Positions 16,772-25,709 of a stretch of DNA of 64,000 nucleotides are shown here, one piece after another; within the stretch, counting starts at the first letter, position 1, and each line of letters starts with the position of its first letter. The notes beneath the pieces were generated by a model, which worked only from the letters and a program-made list of their open reading frames with translations, made no database searches and was not told the DNA's origin. The stretch spans positions 1,116,001-1,180,000 of the forward strand of contig NZ_CP018076.1 of NCBI RefSeq assembly GCF_001886735.1, read 5' to 3'. Origin of the DNA: Sulfitobacter alexandrii. Lineage in GTDB: Bacteria > Pseudomonadota > Alphaproteobacteria > Rhodobacterales > Rhodobacteraceae. Both the position numbers and the translations under genes were made by a program.

Positions 16772-16878
16772 CCGGATTGCAACGCCGCGTTTGGGAAGGG
16801 CGCCCATGAAACGGGCTGACCAAGGGTCAAGTGCCCACGGGCAGGGCGGTCGGCCGTGTCGCGGGCCGGATCGACCCG

Positions 16879-17316
16879 TCAATCGCCCTCGACCCGCTGG
16901 CGCGCCATGGCGCTGTCCTTGTCCTCGACCCCCAGCAGGTTGGTCACCAGTCGCAGCAGCGCGTCTTCCTCGTCGGCGCGGGTGCCGTCGGCGAGGACAA
17001 CCTTCCAAAGCGCCTCGATCACGGCGACGCGATTCTCGTAAGGCACCGCGTCCTTGATCGCGCGGGTGAAGCGGACGGTATCCGGCGCCTGCGATTCGAG
17101 TTCTTCGGCATCGGCCCGCAGGGCGGTCGCCTCGTTCTCGGTCAGACCGTAGCGGTCGCGGCAGATCTGCTCGATCCGTAGCACCTCGTCCGCGTCGTAG
17201 TCGTTGTCGGACCGGGCCACGCGCACGAGAAGCGCCGTCAGCGCAAGACGGGCATCCGTGTCGGCAAGGGGGGCGGGATCGGGCTGGGTCAGCCGTTTGA
17301 TGAAATCTGCGAACAT
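16879..17316 (-). CDS. TerB-like (tellurite-resistance/DjlA fold) protein
   Basis: 145 residues, all-helical, with the TerB signature of acidic residues: RVARSDNDYDADE in the first half and VVLADGTRADEEDALLRLV in the second. TerB-like proteins bind metals or act as protein scaffolds. No other ter genes are near, so tellurite resistance should not be assumed. It is a diverged duplicate of the neighbouring 145-residue gene, 36 bases away. Confidence 0.78.
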   Translation of the reverse strand: MFADFIKRLTQPDPAPLADTDARLALTALLVRVARSDNDYDADEVLRIEQICRDRYGLTENEATALRADAEELESQAPDTVRFTRAIKDAVPYENRVAVIEALWKVVLADGTRADEEDALLRLVTNLLGVEDKDSAMARQRVEGD

Positions 17317-17352
17317 GCGCAGGATATAGAGCCCGGTGCGGGGCTTGCCAAC

Positions 17353-17790
17353 TCAGAGATTGCGCAAGGCATCCTCGCGGGCGATCTGCATGTCCTGATC
17401 GGTCAGCCCCAGCGCGGTTTCGATGGCGAGAAGCTGGATTTCCTCCTTCTCGTCCCGCGCGCCGTCGGCCAGCGCGACGGACCACATCGCTTCTCCCAGT
17501 GCCTTGCGGTCGGCATAGTCGACTTCCTCGCGCAGGAGTTCGACGAACTCCGGCGTTCCGGGCGCATCCCGCTCGAGCGCCTCGCAGGTGGCACGCAGCT
17601 TGGCGGCCTCCAGCGGTTTCAGCCCGAAGGTCCGTGCCAGGATCCGGTCGATCTGGCCCACCTCGGCGGCGTTGTAGTTGCGGTCCGCCAGGGCCACGCG
17701 CACCAGAAGCGCCCCAAGCGCAAGTTGGGCGTTGGGCTGGGGCAGGGGTTTGGGGGCCGGTTTGCGGCGGGGAAAGAGGCGTTCGAACAT
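17353..17790 (-). CDS. TerB-like protein, tandem paralogue
   Basis: 145 residues, the same length and layout as the next gene downstream: RVALADRNYNAAE in the first half and VALADGARDEKEEIQLLAIE in the second. A basic, proline-rich N-terminus (FPRRKPAPKPLPQ) precedes the domain. It is ten bases downstream of the secreted-protein gene and probably shares its transcript. Confidence 0.78.
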   Translation of the reverse strand: MFERLFPRRKPAPKPLPQPNAQLALGALLVRVALADRNYNAAEVGQIDRILARTFGLKPLEAAKLRATCEALERDAPGTPEFVELLREEVDYADRKALGEAMWSVALADGARDEKEEIQLLAIETALGLTDQDMQIAREDALRNL

Positions 17791-17800
17791 GACGGTCTAC

Positions 17801-18451
17801 CTAACTCAGGTCCGGTGGATTGCCAAAGCGTAAAGTGTCGATCGCGATGCCCTGCGGATCGGTATTCGTCAAGACCACGCCGGCGATGTCGCGGATGTCG
17901 CCCGCGCGGGCGAAGCCGAGCGTCATTTCGCCCAAGGGTTCGACAGGCACGGCCCCGATCACCGAACCGTCCCGGCGCAGGAACTGCGCCAGCGCGGCAC
18001 CCTCCTCGCCGCCGCGCAACTCGAAGGACAGCGCGCTCTGGTCGTTGTCGAATAGCCACGCGATCGCGCCCTCGCCCTGTCCCTCGCGGCGCGGATAGCC
18101 GGCCGGGCCGTAGCCGTTCAGAACCGAGTTGCCATAGAAATGCACGACGGACAGGTTCTGCCCCGGGGCCCCCGGCAGCAGGATCAGCGGCCCCAGCGCC
18201 GCCCCGATCACCTGATCGTGGGTGTCAGCCGCCGCGAGACCCTGACCGGCGAACCGTTCGCCGAATCCCGCGCCGTCCAGTATCAGGACATCATCCATGC
18301 GCAGGCCGGGGCCCCCGCCGGACCGGATATCGTCGAACGTGATGACCCGCGTCAGCGCGAGGCTGTCGGGATCGACGAGGCAGACCGGCGCGCCGCAGGC
18401 CAGCAGGCCCGTGGGCGTCAGGGACAGAAGGAGTGCGCGCAACAGCATCAT
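17801..18451 (-). CDS. secreted or lipid-anchored hypothetical protein
   Basis: 216 residues with an N-terminal signal (MLLRALLLSLTPTGLLACGAP). The LLAC could be a lipobox, which would make it a lipoprotein, or a plain cleavage region. The mature part is beta-rich and reads like a jelly-roll or lectin-like exported domain (VITFDDI, FELRGGEEGAALAQF, ITNTDPQ-like end). No family is recognised with confidence. It precedes the two TerB-like genes. Confidence 0.6.
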   Translation of the reverse strand: MMLLRALLLSLTPTGLLACGAPVCLVDPDSLALTRVITFDDIRSGGGPGLRMDDVLILDGAGFGERFAGQGLAAADTHDQVIGAALGPLILLPGAPGQNLSVVHFYGNSVLNGYGPAGYPRREGQGEGAIAWLFDNDQSALSFELRGGEEGAALAQFLRRDGSVIGAVPVEPLGEMTLGFARAGDIRDIAGVVLTNTDPQGIAIDTLRFGNPPDLS

Positions 18452-18472
18452 GCGCGCAGATTAGCACGAATT

Positions 18473-18766
18473 TCAGCCGTCGTATCCTTCGACGATCACG
18501 AGATCGCCTTCGGAGACGGGCAGGCGTATGTCCTTGGCGCTTTGGTAGGCATCGCTCTCGTAGCAGGCGATGGCTGCGGCGAGGCTGGGAAACTCCAGCA
18601 CCACGGTGCGTGCGCGCCAGTCGCCTTCGCGCAGGTCCTGCGCGCCGCCCCGCACGAGGAACCGCGCCCCGTATTCGGCGAAGGGCGCGGCATTCGCCGC
18701 CCGGTAACGGTCGTAGGTTTCGGCGTCTTTGACGTCCATCCGGGCGATCCAGTATCCCTTTGGCAT
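18473..18766 (-). CDS. DUF1330 family protein
   Basis: 97 residues of the dimeric alpha-beta barrel (ferredoxin-like) type: MPKGYWIARMDVKDAETYDRY at the N-terminus and VVLEFPSLAAAIACYESDAY in the middle, the DUF1330 signature. Function unknown. It starts nine bases after the end of the rlmJ reading frame on the same strand. Confidence 0.88.
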   Translation of the reverse strand: MPKGYWIARMDVKDAETYDRYRAANAAPFAEYGARFLVRGGAQDLREGDWRARTVVLEFPSLAAAIACYESDAYQSAKDIRLPVSEGDLVIVEGYDG

Positions 18767-18775
18767 CGGGGTCTC

Positions 18776-19554
18776 CTATCCGAGGTTGGCGAAATGAGAG
18801 GCAAGGCGTTTCGCTTCGCCCTCCAGCCCGTAGGGCGGGTTGAGGATGAAAAGGCCCGATCCGACCATGCCGTGTCCGGGCCGCGCGGGGGGAAGCGGAC
18901 CTCGTGACGCAGGGCCTGCGGATGCGCCCCCGCCAGCGCGGCGAGCATGGGCTGGTGCGCCTGCGTCGTCAGGATGGGATACCACAGGGCGATGATGCCG
19001 ACGTTCCAGGCGCGTGCCAGCCTTTGGATGGTGCGCGGCAGGGTCTCGTAGTCCGACTTGATCTCGTAGCTGGGGTCGATCAGCATCAGGCCCCTTCGCG
19101 GGGTCGGCGGGACGAGGGCGAAGGCCGTTTCGATCCCGTCGCGCAGGTGGCACTTCGCCGGGTAGGGCGACATGGCGAGGTCCAGCGCGGCGTGTTCGGC
19201 GGGGTGCAGTTCCGCCAAGTGGATCCGGTCGTCGGGGCGCAGCAGCCGCGCGGCGATCAGCGGCGAGCCGGGATACGCGCTTGGCCCATGATCAGCCCGC
19301 ACGGCATCCAGCACGCGGAGGTAGGGGTGATCCGCCGGGAACCAGCCACGGGCGCGGTCGATGCCCTGCGCCGCCTCGCCGGTCTTGCGCGCCGCGGCAT
19401 CGGCCAGATCATAAAGCGCCCGCCCGCCGTGGGTTTCCATGTAGGTCAGCGGCTTGTCCTTGGCGGTCAGGTAATCGAGCATCCAGGCCAGCAGCCCGTG
19501 CTTGTGAACGTCCGCAAGGTTCCCCGCGTGATAGATGTGCTGGTAGGAGAGCAT
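18776..19554 (-). pseudogene. rlmJ: 23S rRNA (adenine2030-N6)-methyltransferase RlmJ, frameshifted
   Basis: The start MLSYQHIYHAGNLADVHKH and ETHGGRALYDL are classic RlmJ, which methylates A2030 of 23S rRNA. The frame is correct through RHEVRFPP, after which it reads nonsense and continues open into DUF1330. The true continuation, with the catalytic NPPY motif (GLFILNPPYGLEGEA), is in the neighbouring frame and ends at 18776. The switch falls in a run of six C on the coding strand (18887-18892); seven would restore a 259-residue protein. It is either a real loss-of-function mutation or a homopolymer sequencing error. Confidence 0.85.
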
Positions 19555-19746
19555 GGGGTGGTTCTAAGGGATGGGATGGGAGAGGGGAAGGGTGGGTTAA
19601 GGGTTAGAGCGGGCCGGTTAGGTCTTTCGCGCTGAACGCGGCAAAGAAGGGCTTGGAGTCAAAATTGATGGCGTCGACACTAGTTGAGTTCGGAATTGCG
19701 GCGTCCAAATGGCTCGGCGAATGAGCGGCCTAAGGAATTGGCCTAT

Positions 19747-21105
19747 TTAGGCCTTTGCGAAGCACGCCACGATGTCCGAAGGAGTTATGGTAGTATTATT
19801 AATGATCTTCTGTGCGTTAATCAGCTGCTCATAGAGTAGCCCGACCCTCTTAACGTCGTCGACGCTCATAAGGCCTTCCGACACTAACCGCTCTAAAAGT
19901 TGCCGGATACGTTCAGCTAGAAAGAGCGAGCGAATATTTCCTAAGCGTTCGACTAGAATGAACGAAACGGCTCGATCAATTTCCGGCTCCTCAGGGAAGA
20001 AGTGACGGTGAGCTCTATGGAATCCGTATATGCCCGGATCAAACCTAGCGGTGGTCAAATAAATCCGAATGATCTCTTCTTTACTCAATACGCTTTCGAG
20101 CCATCTAGCCAAAGCGAACTCAACAATTTTTCTTCGCCACGCAGGCGAAAGTTTAGCAAGGAAATTTGTACGAGCGCACTGCTGAGTTATTGAAGAACCG
20201 CCGGATATCCGGCGTCGGCGAGCGAACTGCCAACTGGCTCGAGCGACCCCCCGCCAATTTATGCCACGGTGACTATAGAAAGCCTGATCTTCAATCGACA
20301 GTGCGAACGGAATAATAATATCAGTCCGGGCACCGATTCTTGCTGCTTCGGAAATCTCAAGTTTGCTCCGGTACAAATTGTACTCGACGTTGCTTACCAG
20401 TGGAATTCTTGCCAAAAACGAAGTCACTCGAGCGCCCCAAAGAAACAAGTTTTCGTTTTGCTCCCTTAGGCTTAATCGAAAAATAAAGGTTCCGATTAAA
20501 AACCAGACAGCGCCTGCGACCACGGCAGTTTGGGAAGGATCAATCAGCTCAAATTCATTAGGAGAAAATTCACCGAGTGGAATATTATCAAAGAGCAGTA
20601 TGATAGATAGAGCCGAAAAGCTAAGCAATAGAAAGACTGGAAAGGAGGAATATGAAAAGTAACCAGAAAAAAGTTTCAATCCAAATGGATTGTCTGCGCC
20701 TTCCAGCCTCCAAGACGGCAGCACCAGAGAGTTTTCTCCATATCGAACTCCCATAGAGCGTCGCAGAAGAACAATCTTTCTCTCAGCAAAAACTCTATTC
20801 CGTCGCGAGCTTGCAACGTGATTTATCGACATTACGGAGAAAAATGTTGAGAATATGATAAATGCGGTTGTAATCAAAGGCAGCACATCGGGCTGAACGT
20901 CGTTCGCAGTCCAGTCTACGTGCAACTGGTATCCAAAGAACCAGATGACTGGGGCGAGCAATGAAGTAGTATTGGTCGCCCACAGAAATGCTTTCTCTTC
21001 GGCGTCAAGTCTTTTCGCGGCTAGCTCGAACTCGGCTAAGCCTATGCCGTCGTCGAACCTGTGCCCCGCATAGAACCGTTCGTCCAGATCAAGCTTGTTT
21101 TCCAA
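19747..21105 (-). CDS. multi-span membrane protein with C-terminal GT51 (peptidoglycan glycosyltransferase) domain
   Basis: 452 residues. Four membrane spans at about 41-60, 73-95, 154-173 and 193-212 precede a GT51 domain at about 262-400. The GT51 motifs are intact: EDxxFxxHxG with Glu272, Asp273 and His279, GGSSITQQ at 302-309, RRKIVE with Glu329, and SKEEIIRIYL at 341-350. The family polymerises lipid II into glycan strands, but normal MtgA or PBP proteins have one N-terminal span. No transpeptidase domain follows. The start is a TTG; no upstream in-frame ATG exists. The gene is much AT-richer than both neighbours, pointing to transfer. Cellular role unknown. Confidence 0.75.
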   Translation of the reverse strand: MENKLDLDERFYAGHRFDDGIGLAEFELAAKRLDAEEKAFLWATNTTSLLAPVIWFFGYQLHVDWTANDVQPDVLPLITTAFIIFSTFFSVMSINHVASSRRNRVFAERKIVLLRRSMGVRYGENSLVLPSWRLEGADNPFGLKLFSGYFSYSSFPVFLLLSFSALSIILLFDNIPLGEFSPNEFELIDPSQTAVVAGAVWFLIGTFIFRLSLREQNENLFLWGARVTSFLARIPLVSNVEYNLYRSKLEISEAARIGARTDIIIPFALSIEDQAFYSHRGINWRGVARASWQFARRRRISGGSSITQQCARTNFLAKLSPAWRRKIVEFALARWLESVLSKEEIIRIYLTTARFDPGIYGFHRAHRHFFPEEPEIDRAVSFILVERLGNIRSLFLAERIRQLLERLVSEGLMSVDDVKRVGLLYEQLINAQKIINNTTITPSDIVACFAKA

Positions 21106-21458
21106 TGAATTTGCGCCCGACCGCTATAGTTTCTTCCACGTCCAAGCTACGCATAGACAGAACAAAAGACAATTCAGCACCATTCATCGAAACGCTGTTG
21201 CGTGAGACTTAGCAAATCCCGCTATATTTGCATATGCCTTTGATAGCCGGCGCAGCATGAATGACGTCTCTATGTCATTTGAATGCTCGCTTTCCTCGAA
21301 CTGAGGCAACAGACGCAGCGAACCTCCGCTTTCCGTTCCTTTTGACTATGCCCGCTGTCGGCTATGCGTCGACTAAGCGCATGAAGCAAACGGCAGAAAG
21401 GTCCCACATAGGCGTTGATGCCTAATGCCGGGAACGTCCGCCCTCCACCAACTCCTCG
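21106..21458. other. non-coding stretch at the edge of the AT-rich islet
   Basis: These 353 bases between the GT51-type gene and pyrG hold no convincing gene. Composition changes from AT-rich to GC-rich near 21360-21400. TAGGC-GTTGAT-GCCTA near 21410 could form a weak hairpin after pyrG. No direct repeats, tRNA end or integrase remnant was seen at the boundary. Confidence 0.5.
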
Positions 21459-23105
21459 TCAAACCAACCGCGAGACTTCCTTCGCCGCCCGGACGAAATC
21501 CTTGAACAGCGGGTGCGGGGCAAAGGGTTTCGATTTCAGCTCGGGGTGGAACTGGACGCCGATGAACCACGGGTGGTCGGGCCACTCGATGATCTCGGGC
21601 AGGCGGCCGTCCGGGGACATGCCGGAGAAGACGAGGCCGGTGTCCTCGAGCTTTTCCTTGTAGGCGATATCGACCTCGTAGCGGTGCCGGTGGCGTTCGT
21701 CGATCTCGGTGGCGCCATAGGCTTCGGCCACGCGGGAGCCGGGGGTCAGCACCGCGTCGTAGGCGCCGAGCCGCATGGTCCCGCCCTTGTCGTCGCCGAC
21801 CTTGCGCTCGACCTTGTGGTTGCCCTGCACCCATTCCTTGAGGTGGTAGACGACCGGTTCGAACCGTTTCCTGCCGGCCTCGTGGTCGAATTCCTCGGAC
21901 CCCGCGGTCTTGAGCCCGGCGAGGTTGCGCGCGGCCTCGATCACCGCCATCTGCATGCCGAGGCATATCCCGAGGTAGGGCACCTTGTGCTCGCGCGCGT
22001 ATTGCGCCGCCTTGATCTTGCCCTCGGTGCCGCGTTCGCCGAAGCCGCCGGGCACGAGGATGGCGTGGAAGCCTTCGAGGTGGGGCGCCACGTCCTGCGC
22101 CTTGTCGAAGATCTCGGAATCGACCCATTCCACGCGCACCTTCACGCGGTTGGCCATGCCGCCGTGGGTCAGCGCCTCGGCGATGGATTTGTAGGCGTCC
22201 TCGAGCTGGGTGTACTTGCCCACGATCGCGACCTTGACCTCACCTTCGGGGTTGTGGATGCGGTCGTAGACGTCGTGCCACATGGCAAGGTCGGGCCGGG
22301 GGGCCGGCGAGATGTCGAAGGCGTCGAGCACCGCCTGGTCCAGCCCTTGGGCGTGGTAGGCGAGCGGCGCCTCGTAGATGGATTTCAGATCGTAGGCGGC
22401 GACCACGGCCTCCTTGCGAACGTTGCAGAACAGCGCGATCTTCTCGCGTTCCTTTTCCGGGATCGGCTGCTCGGAGCGGCAGACGAGGATGTCCGGGGCG
22501 ATCCCGATGCTTTGCAGTTCCTTGACGGAGTGCTGGGTCGGCTTGGTCTTGAGTTCGCCCGAGGCGGCGAGATAGGGCAGCAGGGTCAGGTGCATGAAGA
22601 TGCACTGGCCGCGCGGCTTGTCGTGGCTGAACTGGCGGATCGCCTCGAAGAAGGGCAGGCCTTCGATGTCGCCCACGGTGCCGCCGATCTCGCAGAGCAT
22701 GAAATCGACCTCGTCATCCCCGATGTGTAGGAAGTCCTTGATTTCATTGGTGACATGGGGAACCACCTGGATGGTCTTCCCGAGGTAGTCGCCGCGGCGT
22801 TCCTTTTCCAGCACGTTGGAATAGATGCGCCCCGACGAGACGGAGTCGGTCATGCGGGCTGGCACGCCGGTGAACCGTTCGTAATGGCCGAGATCGAGGT
22901 CGGTTTCCGCCCCGTCGTCGGTCACGAAGACCTCGCCGTGTTCGAAGGGCGACATGGTGCCGGGGTCGACGTTCAGGTAGGGATCGAGCTTGCGCAGCCG
23001 CACGGAGAAGCCGCGCGCCTGCAGCAGGGCCCCCAGCGCCGCCGAGGCCAGTCCCTTGCCCAGCGAGGAGACCACACCGCCGGTGATGAAGATGTAACGC
23101 GCCAT
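21459..23105 (-). CDS. pyrG: CTP synthase
   Basis: 548 residues. It converts UTP, ATP and glutamine into CTP. The N-terminal synthetase domain begins [18 protein letters not shown] (P-loop), and the C-terminal class I amidotransferase has GICLGMQ (nucleophile Cys) and GVQFHPE (His, Glu). The start at 23105 is the family start; the frame is open further upstream. It is downstream of secG, separated by a 174-base gap containing a hairpin. Confidence 0.98.
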   Translation of the reverse strand: MARYIFITGGVVSSLGKGLASAALGALLQARGFSVRLRKLDPYLNVDPGTMSPFEHGEVFVTDDGAETDLDLGHYERFTGVPARMTDSVSSGRIYSNVLEKERRGDYLGKTIQVVPHVTNEIKDFLHIGDDEVDFMLCEIGGTVGDIEGLPFFEAIRQFSHDKPRGQCIFMHLTLLPYLAASGELKTKPTQHSVKELQSIGIAPDILVCRSEQPIPEKEREKIALFCNVRKEAVVAAYDLKSIYEAPLAYHAQGLDQAVLDAFDISPAPRPDLAMWHDVYDRIHNPEGEVKVAIVGKYTQLEDAYKSIAEALTHGGMANRVKVRVEWVDSEIFDKAQDVAPHLEGFHAILVPGGFGERGTEGKIKAAQYAREHKVPYLGICLGMQMAVIEAARNLAGLKTAGSEEFDHEAGRKRFEPVVYHLKEWVQGNHKVERKVGDDKGGTMRLGAYDAVLTPGSRVAEAYGATEIDERHRHRYEVDIAYKEKLEDTGLVFSGMSPDGRLPEIIEWPDHPWFIGVQFHPELKSKPFAPHPLFKDFVRAAKEVSRLV

Positions 23106-23158
23106 GTTCTGGAAAGCCCCCGTGTTGTCGCATTTCTGTGGCAAAACAAGCCTGACGC

Positions 23159-23176
23159 GCTGCGGAAAACCGCAGC
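23159..23176 (-). terminator. hairpin between secG and pyrG
   Basis: GCTGCGG-AAAA-CCGCAGC forms a perfect seven-base-pair stem with a four-base loop in the secG-pyrG gap. On the minus strand the following T-tract is poor (GCGTCAGGCTTG), so it may be a weak terminator of secG or a leader element of pyrG. Confidence 0.45.
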
Positions 23177-23279
23177 ACCACGGGACTTAAGCCTTACAGG
23201 ATTCGGTTGTTCTAGGCAAGGGCATCCGCAACATCATGTTGCGAAAAACGTCCCCGCCTCAAGGTGTTGTGTTTTCAGA

Positions 23280-23639
23280 TCAATCTGCCGCCGGGACGAG
23301 CGGTGCGTCGTCGCCCGCGGTGGGTGGCAGCAGGCTGTCACCGGCCGGTGCGGTGCCGTCCGTGTCGGACTGGCTGGCAGGCGCCACGCCCAGACGGTCG
23401 ATGACGGAAGCGCCCGAGGATTTCTGCGCCACGATGATGGTCAGCGAGATGGAGGTGACGAGAAACGCCGCGCCCAGCAGCCACGTCAGCTTGCCCAGCG
23501 CCGTCGCCGCCGCGCGGCCCGAGACGGCACCGCCGCCGCCGCCCATGCCAAGACCGCCACCTTCGGATCTCTGGAGCAGGACGACCGCGATCAGGCCGAG
23601 GGCCAGCAGAAGGTGAATGATCAGAAGGACGTTTTCCAT
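23280..23639 (-). CDS. secG: protein translocase subunit SecG
   Basis: 119 residues with the SecG pattern: a first membrane span (LLIIHLLLALGLIAVVLLQ), the cytosolic RSEGGGLGMGGGGG loop, and a second span (LTWLLGAAFLVTSISLTIIV), followed by a disordered Ala/Pro-rich tail. It assists SecYE in protein export. The secG-pyrG order is common in alphaproteobacteria. Confidence 0.95.
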   Translation of the reverse strand: MENVLLIIHLLLALGLIAVVLLQRSEGGGLGMGGGGGAVSGRAAATALGKLTWLLGAAFLVTSISLTIIVAQKSSGASVIDRLGVAPASQSDTDGTAPAGDSLLPPTAGDDAPLVPAAD

Positions 23640-24002
23640 GACACCGCTTTCGTTTCCGTTTGGGGGTATCTAGGCGTCTTTTTTCCGCGGGGCAAGGGAG
23701 GATTGGCCCTGCCGCGTGGCCCGGTGGCCCTCCGCCGACGGCCAAGACAAAGACCGCCCAACGGGGTGGGCGGCCTTTCTCGAAGCGGTTCTCGACCACG
23801 CCTGAGGTTAAGAGGGCTATCCTGGAATTGAGGTGTATCAGACTCGCTTCTTGCAACCAAGATACCACAATTCGCGGTGGATTTCGCCTGCAAAGTGACG
23901 GGCGATCAGAAGGGGTTGGCCGATTTGCCGCTTACCGGCGCCCCGCGATCTCGGCATGTCGCGGATATGGACAAGCGCGGGGGACTGGGGCACTGTCGGC
24001 CC
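23640..24002. other. intergenic region with imperfect hairpin, between secG and nitrile hydratase genes
   Basis: These 363 bases lie between divergent genes and should hold the promoters of both secG and nthA. An imperfect hairpin (23749-23760 with 23767-23778, 11 of 12 pairs, GCCGCCCA core) resembles a terminator on either strand, although no gene is seen ending into it. An open frame enters nthA from 23877, but the protein start at 24003 matches the family. Confidence 0.5.
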
Positions 24003-24617
24003 ATGCCGCACGACCATTCCTCCGACGATCCCCATGCGCTCCTGCCGCCGGAACCGGCGCTGCGGGTCAAGGCGCTGGAGACCTTGCTGACGCGGAAGGG
24101 ATTGATAGACCCCGCCGCGCTGGACGAGATCATAGACACCTACGAGAACCGCATCGGCCCGCAAAACGGGGCGCTCGTGGTGGCGCGGGCGTGGTCGGAC
24201 GCGGGGTTTCGCGCAGCACTGTTAGAGGACGCAACCGCTGTCGTGGCCGAACTGGGGTTCTTCGGCCGGCAGGGCGAGCACATGATGGCGGTGGAGAACA
24301 CGCCGGCGCAGCACAACATGGTCGTCTGCACCCTGTGCAGTTGCTACCCCTGGCCGCTGCTGGGCATCCCGCCCGGCTGGTACAAGTCCGACGCCTACCG
24401 GGCCCGCGCGGTGCGCGAACCGCGCAGGGTGCTGGCGGATTTCGGGGTGGAGCTGCCCGCCGAAACCGCGGTGCGGGTGTGGGATTCGACCGCCGAGATG
24501 CGCTATCTCGTAATACCGCGCAGGCCGGAGGGGACCGACGGCATGGACGAGGAGGCGCTGATGAAACTCGTGACCCGGGACAGCATGATCGGCACGGGCC
24601 TCGCGAGGACGCCATGA
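24003..24617 (+). CDS. nthA: nitrile hydratase alpha subunit, cobalt type
   Basis: 204 residues. It hydrates nitriles to amides together with the beta subunit. The metal site VCTLCSC occupies about residues 108-114 (Cys109, Cys112, Ser113, Cys114). Threonine in CTLC indicates the non-corrin cobalt type, whereas iron enzymes usually have CSLC. Cys112 and Cys114 are the positions oxidised to sulfinic and sulfenic acid in the active enzyme. [17 protein letters not shown] sequence follows, as in the family. The ATG at 24003 was chosen by family N-terminus. Confidence 0.94.
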   Translation: MPHDHSSDDPHALLPPEPALRVKALETLLTRKGLIDPAALDEIIDTYENRIGPQNGALVVARAWSDAGFRAALLEDATAVVAELGFFGRQGEHMMAVENTPAQHNMVVCTLCSCYPWPLLGIPPGWYKSDAYRARAVREPRRVLADFGVELPAETAVRVWDSTAEMRYLVIPRRPEGTDGMDEEALMKLVTRDSMIGTGLARTP

Positions 24618-24684
24618 GACCACGCATGGATCGCACCGGAACCGACCGTACGGGCGCTGACCCGGTCCTTTCGGGGGCGCTGCC

Positions 24685-25362
24685 GTGACCCGCGTGCATG
24701 ACATGGGCGGACGCTACGGGGACGGGCCGGTCGTGCCCGAAGAGGAAGGCGTGCTGTTTCACGCCGACTGGCACCCGCGGGCGATGGCGGTGACACTGGC
24801 GGCCGGGGTGCTGGGGCAATGGAACCTCGACATGTCGCGCCACGCGCGCGAACGGCTGGCGCCGCAAACCTACATGCGCTTTTCGTACTACGAGAAATGG
24901 ATGGCCGCGCTGGCGAACCTGCTGGTGGAGCAGGGGGTGGTGACGCGGGGCGAATTGTCGGGCGAGACCGAGCCGCAACGCAGTCCCCTGGCCGAAAAGG
25001 CGCTGAAACCCGCAGAGGTGGCGGCCGTGCTGGCGCGCGGGGGGGCGGTGGACCGGCCCGGCGGGCCTGCGCCCGTTTTTGCGGTGGGCGATGCCGTGAT
25101 GACGCGCGCGCCCGCCGAGAATCCGCAGGTGCGGGGAGGGCATACCCGGCTGCCCGCCTATGCGGCGGGTGCGCGGGGGCGCATCCTGCGGCTGCATGGC
25201 ACCCATGTGCTGCCCGACAGCAATGCCCACGGGAAGGGCGAGGCGCCCGAGCCGCTTTACGCGGTGGCGTTCCCGGCCTCGGAACTCTGGGCGCATCCCG
25301 AACATCCGGGCGACGAGGTCGTGCTGGACCTGTGGCAGAGCTACCTGCGCCCCGCGCCATGA
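24685..25362 (+). CDS. nthB: nitrile hydratase beta subunit
   Basis: 225 residues. The N-terminus VHDMGGRYGDGPV is the family signature and RFSYYEKWMAAL lies in the helical middle. The C-terminal half is the SH3-like barrel (FAVGDAVMTRAP through VVLDLWQSYLRP). It wraps around the alpha subunit to form the active heterodimer. The start is GTG (GTGACCCGCGTGCATGAC). A 67-base gap separates it from nthA; its stop overlaps the next start (ATGA). Confidence 0.93.
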   Translation: MTRVHDMGGRYGDGPVVPEEEGVLFHADWHPRAMAVTLAAGVLGQWNLDMSRHARERLAPQTYMRFSYYEKWMAALANLLVEQGVVTRGELSGETEPQRSPLAEKALKPAEVAAVLARGGAVDRPGGPAPVFAVGDAVMTRAPAENPQVRGGHTRLPAYAAGARGRILRLHGTHVLPDSNAHGKGEAPEPLYAVAFPASELWAHPEHPGDEVVLDLWQSYLRPAP

Positions 25363-25682
25363 CGCGGCCCGAACCGGTCTTCGAGGCGCCCTGGCATGCG
25401 CAGGTCTTTGCGCTGACGGTCCATCTGAACGAGGCCGGGCAATTCAGCTGGCCGGACTGGGCCGACCGGTTCGGCGCGACCCTTCAGCGGCACGGGATGG
25501 ACCGTGACCTGAACGGAGGGGAGGATTACTTTGCGGCCTGGCTGGAAACGCTGGAGGCGCTGCTGGCCGAGCGGGGGATGGCGGACACGGGCGATGTCGG
25601 CGCGCTGCGGGACGCCTGGGAAGCGGCCTACCTGCGCACGCCGCACGGGGCGCCGGTCCGGCTGGACGACGCTCCCGGCTGA
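25359..25682 (+). CDS. nitrile hydratase accessory (P14K/NhlE-like activator) protein
   Basis: 107 residues, similar to the N-terminal half of nitrile hydratase beta subunits: PWHAQVFALTVHLNEAGQFSW and EDYFAAWLETLEALL. In cobalt-type enzymes such small beta-like proteins bring the metal-loaded alpha subunit by subunit exchange. Four-base overlap with nthB supports one operon. No separate cobalt transporter or GTPase chaperone gene is present in the window. Confidence 0.9.
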   Translation: MTRPEPVFEAPWHAQVFALTVHLNEAGQFSWPDWADRFGATLQRHGMDRDLNGGEDYFAAWLETLEALLAERGMADTGDVGALRDAWEAAYLRTPHGAPVRLDDAPG

Positions 25683-25709
25683 CGCCGGGTCGCCCCGCCC
25701 GCCGTCCCG

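Noticed and set aside
16879..17790. Tellurite-resistance locus
   Set aside because: Only TerB-like domains are present; no terC, terD, terZ or terA genes occur nearby.
19555..21458. The AT-rich islet as an integrated mobile element
   Set aside because: No integrase, transposase, terminal inverted repeats, target duplication or tRNA end was found; only composition points to transfer.
23779..23900. Possible tRNA near secG (a tRNA-Leu follows secG in some bacteria)
   Set aside because: No T-loop consensus (GGTTCGANTCC), anticodon stem or CCA-ready acceptor stem could be assembled on either strand.
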